Shown: in pieces, positions 42,256-51,257 of the stretch
Numbering within the stretch: position 1 is the first letter of the stretch
Layout: the number at the start of each line of letters is the position of its first letter
Assembly (NCBI GenBank): GCA_934408585.1
Contig: CAKRVA010000001.1
Coordinates: forward strand, 384,836-448,835
From: an uncultured Lachnospiraceae bacterium
GTDB lineage: Bacteria; Bacillota; Clostridia; Lachnospirales; Lachnospiraceae
Reading direction: 5' to 3'
Length of the DNA: 64,000 nt
Notes under the pieces: model-generated
What the model was told of the DNA's origin: nothing
Databases searched by the model: none
What the model saw: only the letters and a program-made list of their open reading frames with translations
Position numbers and translations under genes: made by a program

Positions 42256-43281
42256 ATGAAAAAGCAATCCAAAACAATCGCTACCCTTCTGCTTGTCAGC
42301 GCGGCGCTGTTCTCATTACTCATCGGCTGTTCCAAGGCAGAAACCGGCACTTCTGACAATGGTTCCAAAACCACGCAGGTAACTTTAAACGAAGTTGCAC
42401 ATTCCATCTTTTATGCTCCAATGTATGTTGCCATCGAGCAGGGATACTTTGAAGAAGAAGGCATTGACCTTACACTTGTTACCGGATTCGGCGCAGACAA
42501 AACAATGACCGCCGTTCTCACCGACGAAGCCGATATCGGTTTTATGGGAAGTGAATCTACCATCTATACTTATGCAGGCGGTGCTTCCGATTATGTTGTT
42601 AATTTTGCCCAGCTTACACAGCGTGCCGGCAATTTCCTGGTTTCCAGAGAACCGATGGATGACTTTTCCTGGGATATGTTAAAAGGAAAAACCGTTCTTG
42701 GTGGAAGAGCCGGCGGTATGCCTGAAATGGTTTTCGAATTTATTCTGAAAAAGAATAACATTGACCCGAAAGTGGATCTTACTATTGACCAGTCCATCGA
42801 CTTTGGTTCTACTGCTGCCGCATTTTCCGGAAATCAAGGGGACTTTTCGGTCGAATTCGAGCCTCATGCCACTTCCCTGGAAGAAAAAGGGGATGGCTAC
42901 GTTGTTGCTTCTCTCGGTGAAAGCTCCGGCTACGTTCCCTATACGGCATTCAGTGCGAAAAAGAGCTATATTGATGCACATCCCGAAATCATCCAGGCAT
43001 TTACCAACGCACTTCAAAAGGGCATGGACTATGTAAACAGCCATACTCCCGAAGAAATTGCCAAAGTCATTGCACCACAGTTTGAAGAAACTCCTCTTGA
43101 GACTGTTACGACCATTGTAAACCGCTATGCTTCCCAGGATACCTGGAAAGAAAATCTTATTTTTGAAGAAGATTCCTTCATGCTTTTGCAAAATATTCTT
43201 GAAGAATCCGGTGAACTTCCTGAGCGTGTTCCCTATGAAAAGCTCGTTACCACAACCTTTGCCAAAGAAGCTGCAAAATAA
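42256..43281 (+). CDS. Orphan ABC-type solute-binding lipoprotein (NMT1/SsuA/ThiY type)
   Basis: The signal KKQSKTIATLLLVSAALFSL with lipobox LIGC gives a membrane-anchored receptor. The body has the NMT1/THI5-like fold (EVAHSIFYAPMYVAIEQGYF, GIDLTLVTGFGADKTMTAVL, EADIGFMGSESTIY, GKTVLGGRAGGMPEMVFEFI) used for thiamine precursors, nitrate, taurine or sulfonates. The ATG at 42256 has a good GGAGG; a long upstream frame does not. No permease or ATPase gene lies beside it, so it must work with a transporter encoded elsewhere. A terminator with a TTCG loop follows. Confidence 0.88.
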   Translation: MKKQSKTIATLLLVSAALFSLLIGCSKAETGTSDNGSKTTQVTLNEVAHSIFYAPMYVAIEQGYFEEEGIDLTLVTGFGADKTMTAVLTDEADIGFMGSESTIYTYAGGASDYVVNFAQLTQRAGNFLVSREPMDDFSWDMLKGKTVLGGRAGGMPEMVFEFILKKNNIDPKVDLTIDQSIDFGSTAAAFSGNQGDFSVEFEPHATSLEEKGDGYVVASLGESSGYVPYTAFSAKKSYIDAHPEIIQAFTNALQKGMDYVNSHTPEEIAKVIAPQFEETPLETVTTIVNRYASQDTWKENLIFEEDSFMLLQNILEESGELPERVPYEKLVTTTFAKEAAK

Positions 43282-43313
43282 GAACCTTCTTATATATAAA
43301 AATCAATATACTA

Positions 43314-43354
43314 AAAAAGGAATCGGTTCCTTCGTGGAACAGATTCCTTTTGTT
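43314..43354 (+). terminator. Terminator of the solute-binding protein gene (bidirectional)
   Basis: GGAATC.GTTCC / GGAAC.GATTCC arms with a TTCG-type loop (43319-43347), T run on the plus strand and A run on the other side. It can also serve the convergent DUF1836 gene. Confidence 0.85.
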
Positions 43355-43361
43355 ACTTCTG

Positions 43362-44042
43362 CTATGCTTCTTCTTTTTTCTCTTTTGGTGCTTTTTCCTT
43401 AGCCGGCTTTTCTTTCGGAGCCTTCTCCGGAGCCGTTTCCTTTTTGCCTGCAATTTCCTTATAATTGTCTACGAGTTTTTCTAATAAAAGCTTTTTAACA
43501 TAGACATCATATCCAATCATAAAAATAAAGGAAAACATTTGAAGAATTTCCTTATCCTCTTCAGGAACATCCGTAAAGGTGTTCTGGGAAATTTCAAATT
43601 TTTCTACAATATCTTTTTTCAAATCATCAATTCTTTCCTGTTCCATGCTGAAAACTTCTTCATAAATACTGGAAAGATTCAACTGACCGCCTTTTTGAAA
43701 ATACCGCTCGGCAAGAGGTCCTAACAATGTCTGAATATCGTTAATCGAAAGCATTCCCTTGCAATAATAGATAAATATCAGCATCAGGATATGCTCTTTG
43801 CTATACTTTTTCTTTACCGGAGGTGGAAGCAAATCATTCTTTGCATAGTTGTTAATCATTGTTTTTGTAAGAATCTTGTCCTCATCCGGTTTTCTTGTCG
43901 TAGAGCGAAGTTTGCGCTCCATAAAAGTAGTCACCTGATCCATATACAAATCAATATTGGGAATATCCTCCAGCTTAATACTCTGGATTCTGCCAATGCT
44001 CTCCAATATGCTGTTTAATAAATCATCTTTATCTATAGTCAT
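43362..44042 (-). CDS. DUF1836 domain protein
   Basis: The DUF1836 signature runs through ~35-150: PNIDLYMDQVTTFMERKL, ILTKTMINNYAKNDLLPPPV, YSKEHILMLIFIYYCKGMLS and LNLSSIYEEVFS. The pattern of a MerR-like winged helix followed by a helical bundle suggests a DNA-binding protein of unknown target. The C-terminus is a Lys/Glu/Pro/Ala-rich low-complexity tail (from ~205, KAPKEKPAKEKAPKEKKEEA). Start at the ATG preceded by GAGGTG (44042). It is common in Lachnospiraceae; no experimental function is known to me. Confidence 0.85.
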   Translation of the reverse strand: MTIDKDDLLNSILESIGRIQSIKLEDIPNIDLYMDQVTTFMERKLRSTTRKPDEDKILTKTMINNYAKNDLLPPPVKKKYSKEHILMLIFIYYCKGMLSINDIQTLLGPLAERYFQKGGQLNLSSIYEEVFSMEQERIDDLKKDIVEKFEISQNTFTDVPEEDKEILQMFSFIFMIGYDVYVKKLLLEKLVDNYKEIAGKKETAPEKAPKEKPAKEKAPKEKKEEA

Positions 44043-44199
44043 CTCGCACCTCACATTTATATCTAATTATATAGTATTTAAAACCACATGACAAGTATTC
44101 TTCTTCTATATATTTTTCTATGGACTTTAAAGCTTTAATATGGTAAAATTGCACTGTGCGAATATGTTATGACTTAGTATTAGTCAGGAGGTATTTCTT

Positions 44200-44487
44200 A
44201 TGAATAAAAAAATACAAACAGAAGCCGTAGATCATTTATTTGAAGCAATCCTTTGTCTGAAATCAAAGGAAGAATGTTATAGCTTTTTTGAAGATTTATG
44301 CACAGTAAATGAGCTTCTTTCTCTTTCCCAGAGATATGAAGTTGCTTCCATGTTAAAAGATCATAAAACCTATTTGGAAATTGCAGAAAAGACCGGTGCA
44401 TCCACTGCAACCATCAGCCGTGTAAACCGTTCCCTGAACTATGGAAATGACGGTTATGAACTCGTATTTTCCAGATTAGAATCTTAA
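44200..44487 (+). CDS. yerC: YerC/YecD-type TrpR-related DNA-binding protein
   Basis: At 95 aa this matches the YerC/YecD subgroup of the TrpR superfamily. Helices are followed by a clear HTH (LSLSQRYEVASMLKDHKTYL, EIAEKTGASTATISRVNRSL). Unlike true TrpR, this group is not known to bind tryptophan; it is probably a transcriptional regulator. RBS CAGGAGG precedes the ATG. It is a single-gene unit ending in the terminator shared with the convergent M23-like gene. Confidence 0.92.
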   Translation: MNKKIQTEAVDHLFEAILCLKSKEECYSFFEDLCTVNELLSLSQRYEVASMLKDHKTYLEIAEKTGASTATISRVNRSLNYGNDGYELVFSRLES

Positions 44488-44514
44488 TTCTCAGATGGAT
44501 AACTGACGAAACAG

Positions 44515-44549
44515 CAAAACGGATAGGCAACTGCCTATCCGTTTATTTC
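44515..44549 (+). terminator. Bidirectional terminator between yerC and the M23-like gene
   Basis: AAACGGATAGGCA / TGCCTATCCGTTT (44517-44544) forms a perfect hairpin. It overlaps the last codons of the convergent gene. Confidence 0.85.
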
Positions 44550-45314
44550 TATCATTGACATCGGGTCAATATACTCTTCATTCTGCATAATCTGATAACC
44601 AAGCTCCTGATTATCTTCTCCAACCGTAAAGAGAATATATTCCTTTCCCAGGCTGTCTCCTGTTTTCACAAGAGGATCACCGCTATTGCGGTAAACAGAG
44701 CAATATCCGTTTCCATGGTCAATAATAATTTTGTTTCCAAATTGCTGGTCAGCATCCACACTTAATACCGTTCCGGTTCCGGTAGATACTACGTTAATTC
44801 CTGAAGATGCTGTAAATTTCAGCATTGGAGCATCTTCATCTGTTGTTTCTTCCATCGTTGCTGTTCCGCTTAACGGGAAGCCTTTTGGTAACGCGTTCTC
44901 ACTCTCTTCCTGGGAAAGTGCATCCTCTGTGGCAACCTTTTTACTTACGGTCTCACTAAGTACGGTTATTTTGCTGGTTAATGTTGCATTTTCTACTGTC
45001 AGCGATTCATTTTCATCTGTAAGGTCATTAATCTGACCAATCTGTTCAATCATTTTTGCTCTTGCATCTTTAATGGTTATCGTATCATATATCATCCGAC
45101 AAACAATAAACACAAACAGAACAAACAACGCAATCGCTACAGCTTCTATAACAGCTGCACTAATGACATGCTGCTTAATCACACCATCCGTCTTCTCCGT
45201 AACAAAAATCAAAGCAAATTTGCTCTTCCGCTTCGGTCTTTCCGGGGTAGGCGTTTCCGGTGTCTGTGGCGTGGAATTCTCCTGCACCACATTCTCTGTA
45301 TTTGATTGTTCCAT
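44535..45314 (-). CDS. Membrane protein with degenerate M23 (LytM) domain
   Basis: Pro/Thr-rich cytoplasmic N-terminus, one membrane helix (ISAAVIEAVAIALFVLFVFI at ~52-72), a coiled coil (~85-125: MIEQIGQINDLTDENESLTV) and a C-terminal LytM-like fold (INVVSTGTGTVLSVDADQQF, GNKIIIDHGNGYCSVYRNSG). The H-x-x-x-D and H-x-H zinc ligands of active M23 peptidases are absent: the core reads DHGNGYCSVY and lacks the later LHFE motif. It is therefore probably a non-catalytic scaffold, like SpoIIQ-type or EnvC-like activators. RBS GGAGG precedes the ATG. Confidence 0.8.
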   Translation of the reverse strand: MEQSNTENVVQENSTPQTPETPTPERPKRKSKFALIFVTEKTDGVIKQHVISAAVIEAVAIALFVLFVFIVCRMIYDTITIKDARAKMIEQIGQINDLTDENESLTVENATLTSKITVLSETVSKKVATEDALSQEESENALPKGFPLSGTATMEETTDEDAPMLKFTASSGINVVSTGTGTVLSVDADQQFGNKIIIDHGNGYCSVYRNSGDPLVKTGDSLGKEYILFTVGEDNQELGYQIMQNEEYIDPMSMIEING

Positions 45315-45394
45315 AATTTACACCTCCGGTCAATTAGGGTCATTCTACCATAATTTTCTAAATTACACAACTTTTATTGCGAAAAAGAAATGCC

Positions 45395-45423
45395 TTTACA
45401 ATTAAGAAGTCCTGTGATATTCT
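45395..45423 (+). promoter_or_regulatory. Candidate csp promoter
   Basis: TTTACA (45395-45400) and TATTCT (45418-45423) are 17 bp apart, leaving a 5' leader of about 50 nt before the cold-shock gene. Confidence 0.5.
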
Positions 45424-45478
45424 GAATTTGTTACAGATAGTAACAGTACTATTATTTATTTTCTTGGAGGTATCTACA

Positions 45479-45679
45479 ATGAACAAAGGTACAGTAAAAT
45501 GGTTTAACAACCAAAAAGGTTACGGTTTCATCTCTGATGAAGCAGGCAATGATGTATTCGTACATTACTCAGGATTAAACATGGAAGGCTTCAAGTCTCT
45601 TGAAGAAGGAGCTGCTGTTGAGTTCGAAGTAGTAAATGGCGAAAAAGGACCTCAGGCTGTAAACGTAACAAAGTTATAA
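45479..45679 (+). CDS. Cold-shock protein (CspA family)
   Basis: This 66-aa OB-fold protein has both RNA-binding motifs intact (KWFNNQKGYGFIS = RNP1, DVFVHYSGL = RNP2). It binds single-stranded RNA and DNA and acts as an RNA chaperone in the cytoplasm. The real start is the ATG at 45479 after a strong GGAGG; an upstream in-frame start at 45377 is unlikely. It is followed by a terminator at 45789-45822 after about 110 bp of AT-rich DNA in which I see nothing else. Confidence 0.96.
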   Translation: MNKGTVKWFNNQKGYGFISDEAGNDVFVHYSGLNMEGFKSLEEGAAVEFEVVNGEKGPQAVNVTKL

Positions 45680-45788
45680 TTCCTGCTTAGGAGTTCATAA
45701 CACATTAATTCAGTAACACGATGTGCCTGTTCTTAAATATAATGATTATATTTTATTTAGAATTTGCTATTGTTTTAAGGAATTAAGG

Positions 45789-45822
45789 AAAATCCCCATC
45801 TTTGTGGATGGGGATTTTTTTG
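45789..45822 (+). terminator. Terminator between csp and hisA
   Basis: AAATCCCCATC / GATGGGGATTT arms followed by seven T on the plus strand. Confidence 0.88.
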
Positions 45823-45852
45823 TACGCTCTTTTCTTCTCACTTGATATCCTA

Positions 45853-46620
45853 TTATAATACTGCTACTTTCTCAAAGCTGATATTTCCCCCAAACAAATC
45901 CAATGCACTTCCTATCGTTACATCAATCTTTTCTTTGCCAAGCACACGAATTTTTTCCAAATCTTCATAATTGTGTACTCCGCCTGCATAGGTTGCCGGA
46001 ATCGGACAGCTCCGTCCCATCAGCTCTACAAGCTCCTCTTCTATTCCTGCCGCTTTTCCTTCCACATCCACTGCATGAATCAGGAACTCATCGCAAAAAG
46101 CCGACAATTCGCATATGGTTTTTTCCTCCAGCCTGACATCCGTATATTTCTGCCAGCGGTCTGTCACAATATAATAAGCATCATCTTTTTTCCGGCAGCT
46201 CAAATCCAGAACAAGATGCTCTTTTCCAACTGTTTTTAACATTTCCTGCAATCTCTCTTTATGAAGTCTGCCCTGTGAAAAAACATATGAAGTTACAATC
46301 ACATGGGAAGCACCTGCTTCGAGATACTCCAATGCATTTCCGGGCTGGATTCCTCCACCGATTTGCAAGCCACCTGGATATACATTCAAAGCCTGCATTG
46401 CCTGTTTTTTCGTCGCCTCAAAATATTCTGAAGACGCTGGATTTAATAAAATAATATGTCCGCCTTTTAAATTTTTATCACGGTAAAGTTTTGCAAAAAA
46501 AGTGGCATCCTGCTCGGATACGAAATTTTCTGCCGCCGAATTTCCTTCGTCCTGAAGGCTTCCTCCTACAATCTGTTTTACCTTTCCGTTATGAATATCA
46601 ATGCATGGTCTGAATTTCAT
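45853..46620 (-). CDS. hisA: HisA, eukaryotic-type ProFAR isomerase
   Basis: (Beta-alpha)8-barrel enzyme that isomerises ProFAR to PRFAR in histidine synthesis. Sequence shows MKFRPCIDIHNGKVKQIVGG with catalytic Asp8, GLQIGGGIQPGNALEYLEAG, HAVDVEGKAAGIEEEL and a C-terminal phosphate-binding ATYAGGVHNYEDLEKI plus VTIGSALDLFGG. The pattern is that of the eukaryotic HIS6-like branch, which also occurs in some Clostridia. No other his genes are adjacent. RBS AAAGGAA precedes the ATG. Confidence 0.9.
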   Translation of the reverse strand: MKFRPCIDIHNGKVKQIVGGSLQDEGNSAAENFVSEQDATFFAKLYRDKNLKGGHIILLNPASSEYFEATKKQAMQALNVYPGGLQIGGGIQPGNALEYLEAGASHVIVTSYVFSQGRLHKERLQEMLKTVGKEHLVLDLSCRKKDDAYYIVTDRWQKYTDVRLEEKTICELSAFCDEFLIHAVDVEGKAAGIEEELVELMGRSCPIPATYAGGVHNYEDLEKIRVLGKEKIDVTIGSALDLFGGNISFEKVAVL

Positions 46621-46753
46621 TGTTCCATTCCTTTTTATTATTTTTTCAATGTTTTTTACAGTATAGCATATTTTCTTTTTCTTGGGACATACTATCTTCA
46701 GAACTGTATATTTGCAGTTTTAAAAAAGAAACAGGAAATAAAAGGAGGACATT

Positions 46754-47236
46754 ATGAAGGCAACAAAGAAATGGCTTGTATTATCTCTTGTGCTTACAAC
46801 ACTTTGTCTGCTTACCGCCTGTGGTAGTGACAAAAATGCAGACAATAATACAAACAACGACACCGTAAATGATGCCACAAATGGAAACGCCGGAACAAAC
46901 GACACCACAGACACCAATGGTACCAACGATACCAATGGCGTAACTGATACAGACAACGGTATGATGGATAACAACGATACCGATAACGGTATGAATAATG
47001 ATTCCATCATGGATGGTGCCGGTGACTTAGTGGATGATACCGGTGATGCGGTCGGTAATGCCGTTGACAAAACAGGCAACGCGGTCGGTGATATCATTGA
47101 TGATGCGGGCAATACCGTAGGCGGCGTCGTAGATGACATTGCAAACGGAGTTTCCGATATCACAGATGATGTCGTTGGCGGCAACGACACTACTACTACC
47201 GGAAAAACAACTACCGGTACAACTACTGCCCGTTAG
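46754..47236 (+). CDS. Low-complexity Asp/Asn/Thr-rich lipoprotein
   Basis: Signal KATKKWLVLSLVLTTLCLLT with lipobox LTAC anchors the protein outside. The ~75 residues after it are almost only N, D, T and G. A second part has diverged repeats of about 11 residues (GDAVGNAVDKTGNAVGDIID, DAGNTVGGVVDDIANGVSDI) that look amphipathic, like late-embryogenesis or 'CsbD'-type stretches. The end is Thr/Gly-rich. RBS AAAGGAGG precedes the ATG. Function is unknown; an unstructured surface or spacer protein is likely. Confidence 0.8.
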   Translation: MKATKKWLVLSLVLTTLCLLTACGSDKNADNNTNNDTVNDATNGNAGTNDTTDTNGTNDTNGVTDTDNGMMDNNDTDNGMNNDSIMDGAGDLVDDTGDAVGNAVDKTGNAVGDIIDDAGNTVGGVVDDIANGVSDITDDVVGGNDTTTTGKTTTGTTTAR

Positions 47237-47253
47237 TTTCGAGGCAGCATACA

Positions 47254-47290
47254 GAAAAAGAGGGTGCTTTTGCATCCTCTTTCTTTCTGT
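47254..47290 (+). terminator. Terminator between the lipoprotein and fbp genes
   Basis: AAGAGGGTGC / GCATCCTCTT (47258-47281) with a T-rich tail on the plus strand. It lies in the convergent gap and may act in both directions. Confidence 0.75.
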
Positions 47291-47296
47291 CCTTTT

Positions 47297-49258
47297 TTAT
47301 TTTTCAACAATCGTACCATCGCGGTATGCCTGAAGCAATAATTCCAGTTGTGAAATACGCTCCTTAAGCTCCGTTCCAATATCGGTATCGGCTACCCGGA
47401 TTCTGACCGGTGCCACTTCGATAATCGTAGAGTCCGAAAAAATATCGGATTCATGAATAATTGCTGCTTCTCTTGATTCGAATGGTTCGTGTGCAACAAG
47501 ACGCATTCCATGAGAACTGGCAACCAATGTATATCCGGCAATTCCAGTTTTACTCTGGTAAGCCTTGGAAAAACCACCATCGATAATCAAAAGCTTTCCG
47601 TCACATTTGATCGGGCTTTCTCCCTTTTTCAATTCTACGGGTACATGCCCGTTAATAATATGAGATTTCTTAGGTGGCAGTTCAAATTCTTCCAGTATCC
47701 GGTTCAGAACCTCTTCATTATCCAGCAAAGAATAGTACGCATTTTTTGTTTCCTTATGCGTTTCCTTATCTTCGATAAAATAACGCTCAAATGTCGTCAT
47801 CTTGTCCTTGCCAAATACCGGAGAGTTCTTTCCTGCCCAGATATACCAGATATAATCCTGTGCCCGGCGCATACCGGACGGATCATTTTTGGCATAATAT
47901 CCTTTCCGGGCGTAATTATCCAGAATGTCATAAAGCTCTCTGCCTTTATATTCTTTTCCGTCAACATTTGCTGACAGGAAATTTCCCTGTTCATCCATTG
48001 GTACACAACCATGATAAAGAAGATTGGAATTATGAACCTTATACAATCCTCCATTGGAAAACAGAAAACGTACATGCTTCTGAAGTTTTTCGCACTTCAA
48101 AAATGCCTGCCGGATTCGCTCCATAACCTGCTCTTCATCCGGAGTAAGCATATATGGGTCCTCGGGGTTCACCGTCGGAAAATCCGTATCCTTCATTGGA
48201 TATTCTTTTCCATATGCCATTATGGTCTTCTTTTCATAATCAATTTTATCAAGCAGCAACCGGTCATCCATATCAAATTCCGGATGCTTTTTAATCAGTT
48301 GTCCCTCCAATTTAAACTGAATAATCGAAATCGCCTTATGGATTTTCATATCCAGGCTCAAATCTTTCGTATTATAATCAGTGTTAAACTTAATGGAGAA
48401 CACATCGCAATCTGCATCTGCATAGGTATCCAATGCAAACGTTGCAAGCGGAATCAGATTGATTCCATATCCCTCTTCCAATGTATCAAGACTTCCGTAT
48501 CTTGCTGCAATACGAATCACCGTTGCAATACATGCAAGATGGCCGCAAGCTGCTCCCATCCACACAATGTCATGATTTCCCCACTGAATATCTACGGAAT
48601 GATAATTCATCAGCGTATCCAGAATAATGTGCGGTCCGGGACCACGGTCAAAAATATCTCCCACAATATGCAGATGATCGATTACCAGACGTTGAATCAG
48701 ATTGCTCAACGCAATAATAAACTCCTGGGCTCTTCCAATCCGGATAATGGTATGTACAATTTCATTGTAATAACCTTCCTTATCCGAGATATCTGCCTTT
48801 TCAGTAATCAGTTCTTCAATAATATATGCAAAATCCTTCGGAAGTGCCTTACGGACTTTGGACCTCGTATATTTCGATGCGACCTTTTTGGTAATCTGTA
48901 CCAGACGGTGCAAGGTAATCTTATACCAGTCTTCAATATTTTCTTCGGTGCTTGTTACAATATCAAGCTTTTCTTCCGGGTAGTAAATCAATGTTGCAAT
49001 GGACTTTTTATCCTTATTGCTCAGTGTATTTTCAAACACTTCGTCTATTGTACGTCTGACAGCCCCGGAACCATTTTTGAGCACATGGGCAAACTGCTCA
49101 TACTCTCCATGAATGTCTGTCAGGAAGTGCTCCGTTCCTTTTGGCAGGTTCAAAATTGCCTGAAGATTTATAATCTCGGTCGATGCGGCAGCAATATTGG
49201 GATATTCATGCGCCAGGCTCTTGAGATACTTCAGTTCCATACTTTCCTGTCTGCTCAT
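47297..49258 (-). CDS. fbp: Fructose-1,6-bisphosphatase class III
   Basis: Gluconeogenic enzyme that converts fructose-1,6-bisphosphate to fructose-6-phosphate, of the Firmicute-specific class III, which is a metallophosphatase. Key motifs are LTDIHGEYEQFAHVLKNG, HIVGDIFDRGPGPHIILDTL, IQWGNHDIVWMGAACGHLAC and INGHVPVELKKGESPIKCDG. 653 aa is the normal length. RBS AAAGGAA precedes the ATG. It is 18 bp downstream of dapB and may be read from the same lysine-riboswitch transcript, though a lysine link would be unexpected. Confidence 0.96.
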   Translation of the reverse strand: MSRQESMELKYLKSLAHEYPNIAAASTEIINLQAILNLPKGTEHFLTDIHGEYEQFAHVLKNGSGAVRRTIDEVFENTLSNKDKKSIATLIYYPEEKLDIVTSTEENIEDWYKITLHRLVQITKKVASKYTRSKVRKALPKDFAYIIEELITEKADISDKEGYYNEIVHTIIRIGRAQEFIIALSNLIQRLVIDHLHIVGDIFDRGPGPHIILDTLMNYHSVDIQWGNHDIVWMGAACGHLACIATVIRIAARYGSLDTLEEGYGINLIPLATFALDTYADADCDVFSIKFNTDYNTKDLSLDMKIHKAISIIQFKLEGQLIKKHPEFDMDDRLLLDKIDYEKKTIMAYGKEYPMKDTDFPTVNPEDPYMLTPDEEQVMERIRQAFLKCEKLQKHVRFLFSNGGLYKVHNSNLLYHGCVPMDEQGNFLSANVDGKEYKGRELYDILDNYARKGYYAKNDPSGMRRAQDYIWYIWAGKNSPVFGKDKMTTFERYFIEDKETHKETKNAYYSLLDNEEVLNRILEEFELPPKKSHIINGHVPVELKKGESPIKCDGKLLIIDGGFSKAYQSKTGIAGYTLVASSHGMRLVAHEPFESREAAIIHESDIFSDSTIIEVAPVRIRVADTDIGTELKERISQLELLLQAYRDGTIVEK

Positions 49259-49276
49259 CTAAGGTTTTTCCTTTCT

Positions 49277-50032
49277 TTATCCAATGACCTGACTCATATC
49301 GTATAATCCGGCATCTTTTCCATTCAGGAACTTTGCTGCCTGTATGGCACCTTTTCCAAAAACTGCCTTGGAATATGCTGTATGGGAAAACGTAACAACT
49401 TCATCCGTACCGGCAAAAATCACATCATGCTCACCTACAATCGTTCCACCACGTACCGCAGAAAATCCGATTTCTTTTTTTGGACGCTGCTGTCTTCTCT
49501 GACTTCTGTCATAAACATATTCATATTCGTTATTCAAAACCTCATTGACAGAATCACCTAATGCCAATGCCGTTCCACTCGGTGCATCCAGCTTCAGATT
49601 ATGATGCTTTTCTACAATTTCAATATCAAATCCTGCCGGTGCAAGAATCGCAGTTGCTTCTTTTAACAGCTTCATAAGCATATTAATGCCAAGTGACATA
49701 TTTGCAGAACGCAAAATAGCAACCTTTTTGGATGCATCTTCAACATGCTGAATCTGTTCCTTCGATAATCCTGTTGTACAAACCACACATGGAACCTGTT
49801 TCTCGACACAATAGTCCATCAATCCGTCAATTGCTGCCGGATTGCAAAAATCGATAATTACATCTGCTTCCACATTGCAGTCGCTAATTTTTGAAAATAC
49901 CGGAAAATCATTTTTCCCCTCGTCATAAACATCTATTCCTGCAACCAGTTCGATATCCTCATCCTCGCGGATCAGTCCGGCAATCATCTGCCCCATCTTA
50001 CCGTTGCAGCCATGCATAATCGCTCTTGTCAT
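49277..50032 (-). CDS. dapB: 4-hydroxy-tetrahydrodipicolinate reductase
   Basis: NAD(P)H-dependent reductase, second step of the lysine/diaminopimelate branch. The Rossmann N-terminus is AIMHGCNGKMGQMIAGLI, and CTTGLSKEQIQHVEDASK follows. The substrate-binding signature EKHHNLKLDAPSGTALALGD and the C-terminal RGGTIVGEHDVIFAGTDEVV are all present. 251 aa is standard. RBS AAGGAA precedes the ATG, 33 bp after dapA. It is co-transcribed with dapA under the upstream L-box. Confidence 0.96.
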   Translation of the reverse strand: MTRAIMHGCNGKMGQMIAGLIREDEDIELVAGIDVYDEGKNDFPVFSKISDCNVEADVIIDFCNPAAIDGLMDYCVEKQVPCVVCTTGLSKEQIQHVEDASKKVAILRSANMSLGINMLMKLLKEATAILAPAGFDIEIVEKHHNLKLDAPSGTALALGDSVNEVLNNEYEYVYDRSQRRQQRPKKEIGFSAVRGGTIVGEHDVIFAGTDEVVTFSHTAYSKAVFGKGAIQAAKFLNGKDAGLYDMSQVIG

Positions 50033-50065
50033 GCTCGTTTCCTTCCTTATATATATCTTTGCAGT

Positions 50066-50950
50066 CTATAAAACACCATATTCCTTCATTGCGTTTTCCA
50101 GTTTCTTTGCATTTTCAGGTTCCATCTCAGTCAATGGAGATTTTGGTATTCCCACTTCTTTTCCCTGAAGATTCAATGCCATTTTAACCGGAATCGGATT
50201 TACTTCACAGAATAATGCTTTGCAAAGCGGTATTGCACGCAGCTGCTCGGCACAGCTTCCTTTCACATCTCCATCAAAGAATTTCTGACAAATTTCATGT
50301 GTCTGTCTTGGTGCAACATTAGATAATACAGAAATAACTCCAACGCCACCCAGAGATAAAATTGGAACAATCTGGTCATCATTACCGGAATACAGGTCAA
50401 TCTTTCCATTTGCTAAAGACATCAATTTAGCAACCTGGGAAATATCCCCGCTCGCTTCCTTAATACCCACGATATTTTCCACATCGGTACAAAGTCTTAC
50501 TGCTGTTTCCGGCTGAATGTTGCAACCGGTACGGCTTGGTACATTATAAAGAATACAAGGTACTTTTACGGAATCTGCAATTGCTTTAAAATGCTTGTAA
50601 AGACCATTCTGTGTTGCCTTATTATAATATGGGGTTACCAGCAGAATTCCATCTACCCCGTATTTTTCTGCTTCGGTAGAAAGATAAATTGCAGTTTCTG
50701 TACAATTTGAACCGGTTCCTGCCACTACCGGAATTCTTCCTGCTACTTTCTCTACACAATAACGAATCACATCGAGATGTTCCTCATGCGTAAGTGTGGA
50801 TGACTCTCCTGTTGTTCCACACACAATAATTGCATCAGTGCCTCCGGCAATCTGATCCTCGATTAACTCTGCAAACTTTTCATAATTTACGGTTCTGTCC
50901 TCATGAAAAGGTGTAACAATTGCTACTCCTGCTCCTTTAAAAATAGCCAT
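50066..50950 (-). CDS. dapA: 4-hydroxy-tetrahydrodipicolinate synthase
   Basis: Condenses pyruvate with aspartate semialdehyde, the committed step to diaminopimelate and lysine. A class I aldolase barrel shows CGTTGESSTLTHEEH, YYNKATQNGLYKHF, the active-site Tyr in YNVPSRTGCN and the Schiff-base Lys in VGIKEASGDI. Length is 294 aa as expected. RBS AAGGAGG precedes the ATG. It is the first gene after the lysine riboswitch, so its expression should fall when lysine is high. Confidence 0.97.
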   Translation of the reverse strand: MAIFKGAGVAIVTPFHEDRTVNYEKFAELIEDQIAGGTDAIIVCGTTGESSTLTHEEHLDVIRYCVEKVAGRIPVVAGTGSNCTETAIYLSTEAEKYGVDGILLVTPYYNKATQNGLYKHFKAIADSVKVPCILYNVPSRTGCNIQPETAVRLCTDVENIVGIKEASGDISQVAKLMSLANGKIDLYSGNDDQIVPILSLGGVGVISVLSNVAPRQTHEICQKFFDGDVKGSCAEQLRAIPLCKALFCEVNPIPVKMALNLQGKEVGIPKSPLTEMEPENAKKLENAMKEYGVL

Positions 50951-50999
50951 ACTAAAATATCCTCCTTAAAATTATTCCGGCACTGTTCACTGTCATAGC

Positions 51000-51240
51000 G
51001 AAAAAAATCGGTACACTATACTGCGCACCGACTTTATGGATATCATTTCATTCCTGTTATGAATCGGATAGCGCCCCATCAGAATCTGATGACAGTCATA
51101 CAGTTCTTAGCTGTATGCCCAAGGGTTCTTCCGCAGTAGTTCCAAACCCTTTCGGCGTTCCTCCCTTTCATTTTTCTTCTCCTGTGCCTGCCACATCCAA
51201 AAAATTACTGATAATTCACGCAACCTCTATCTCTTCTTAT
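51000..51240 (-). promoter_or_regulatory. Lysine riboswitch (L-box) with terminator, upstream of dapA
   Basis: On the minus strand the leader contains the L-box landmarks in order: AGAGGTTGCG (~51224-51233), CAGTA, AACGCCGAAAGGG, the hairpin CATACAG..CTGTATG and GACTGTC. It ends in a hairpin (TCGGT..ACCGA, 51008-51031) followed by seven T (51001-51007). Lysine binding should favour that terminator and switch off dapA-dapB. The assignment is from motif order; exact P1 limits are approximate. Confidence 0.88.
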
Positions 51241-51257
51241 TATTAAATTACAAAAAT

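Noticed and set aside
48011..49306. 431-codon plus-strand frame opposite fbp
   Set aside because: It is a shadow of the FBPase gene, with Cys/His/Ile-rich non-protein-like composition and no RBS.
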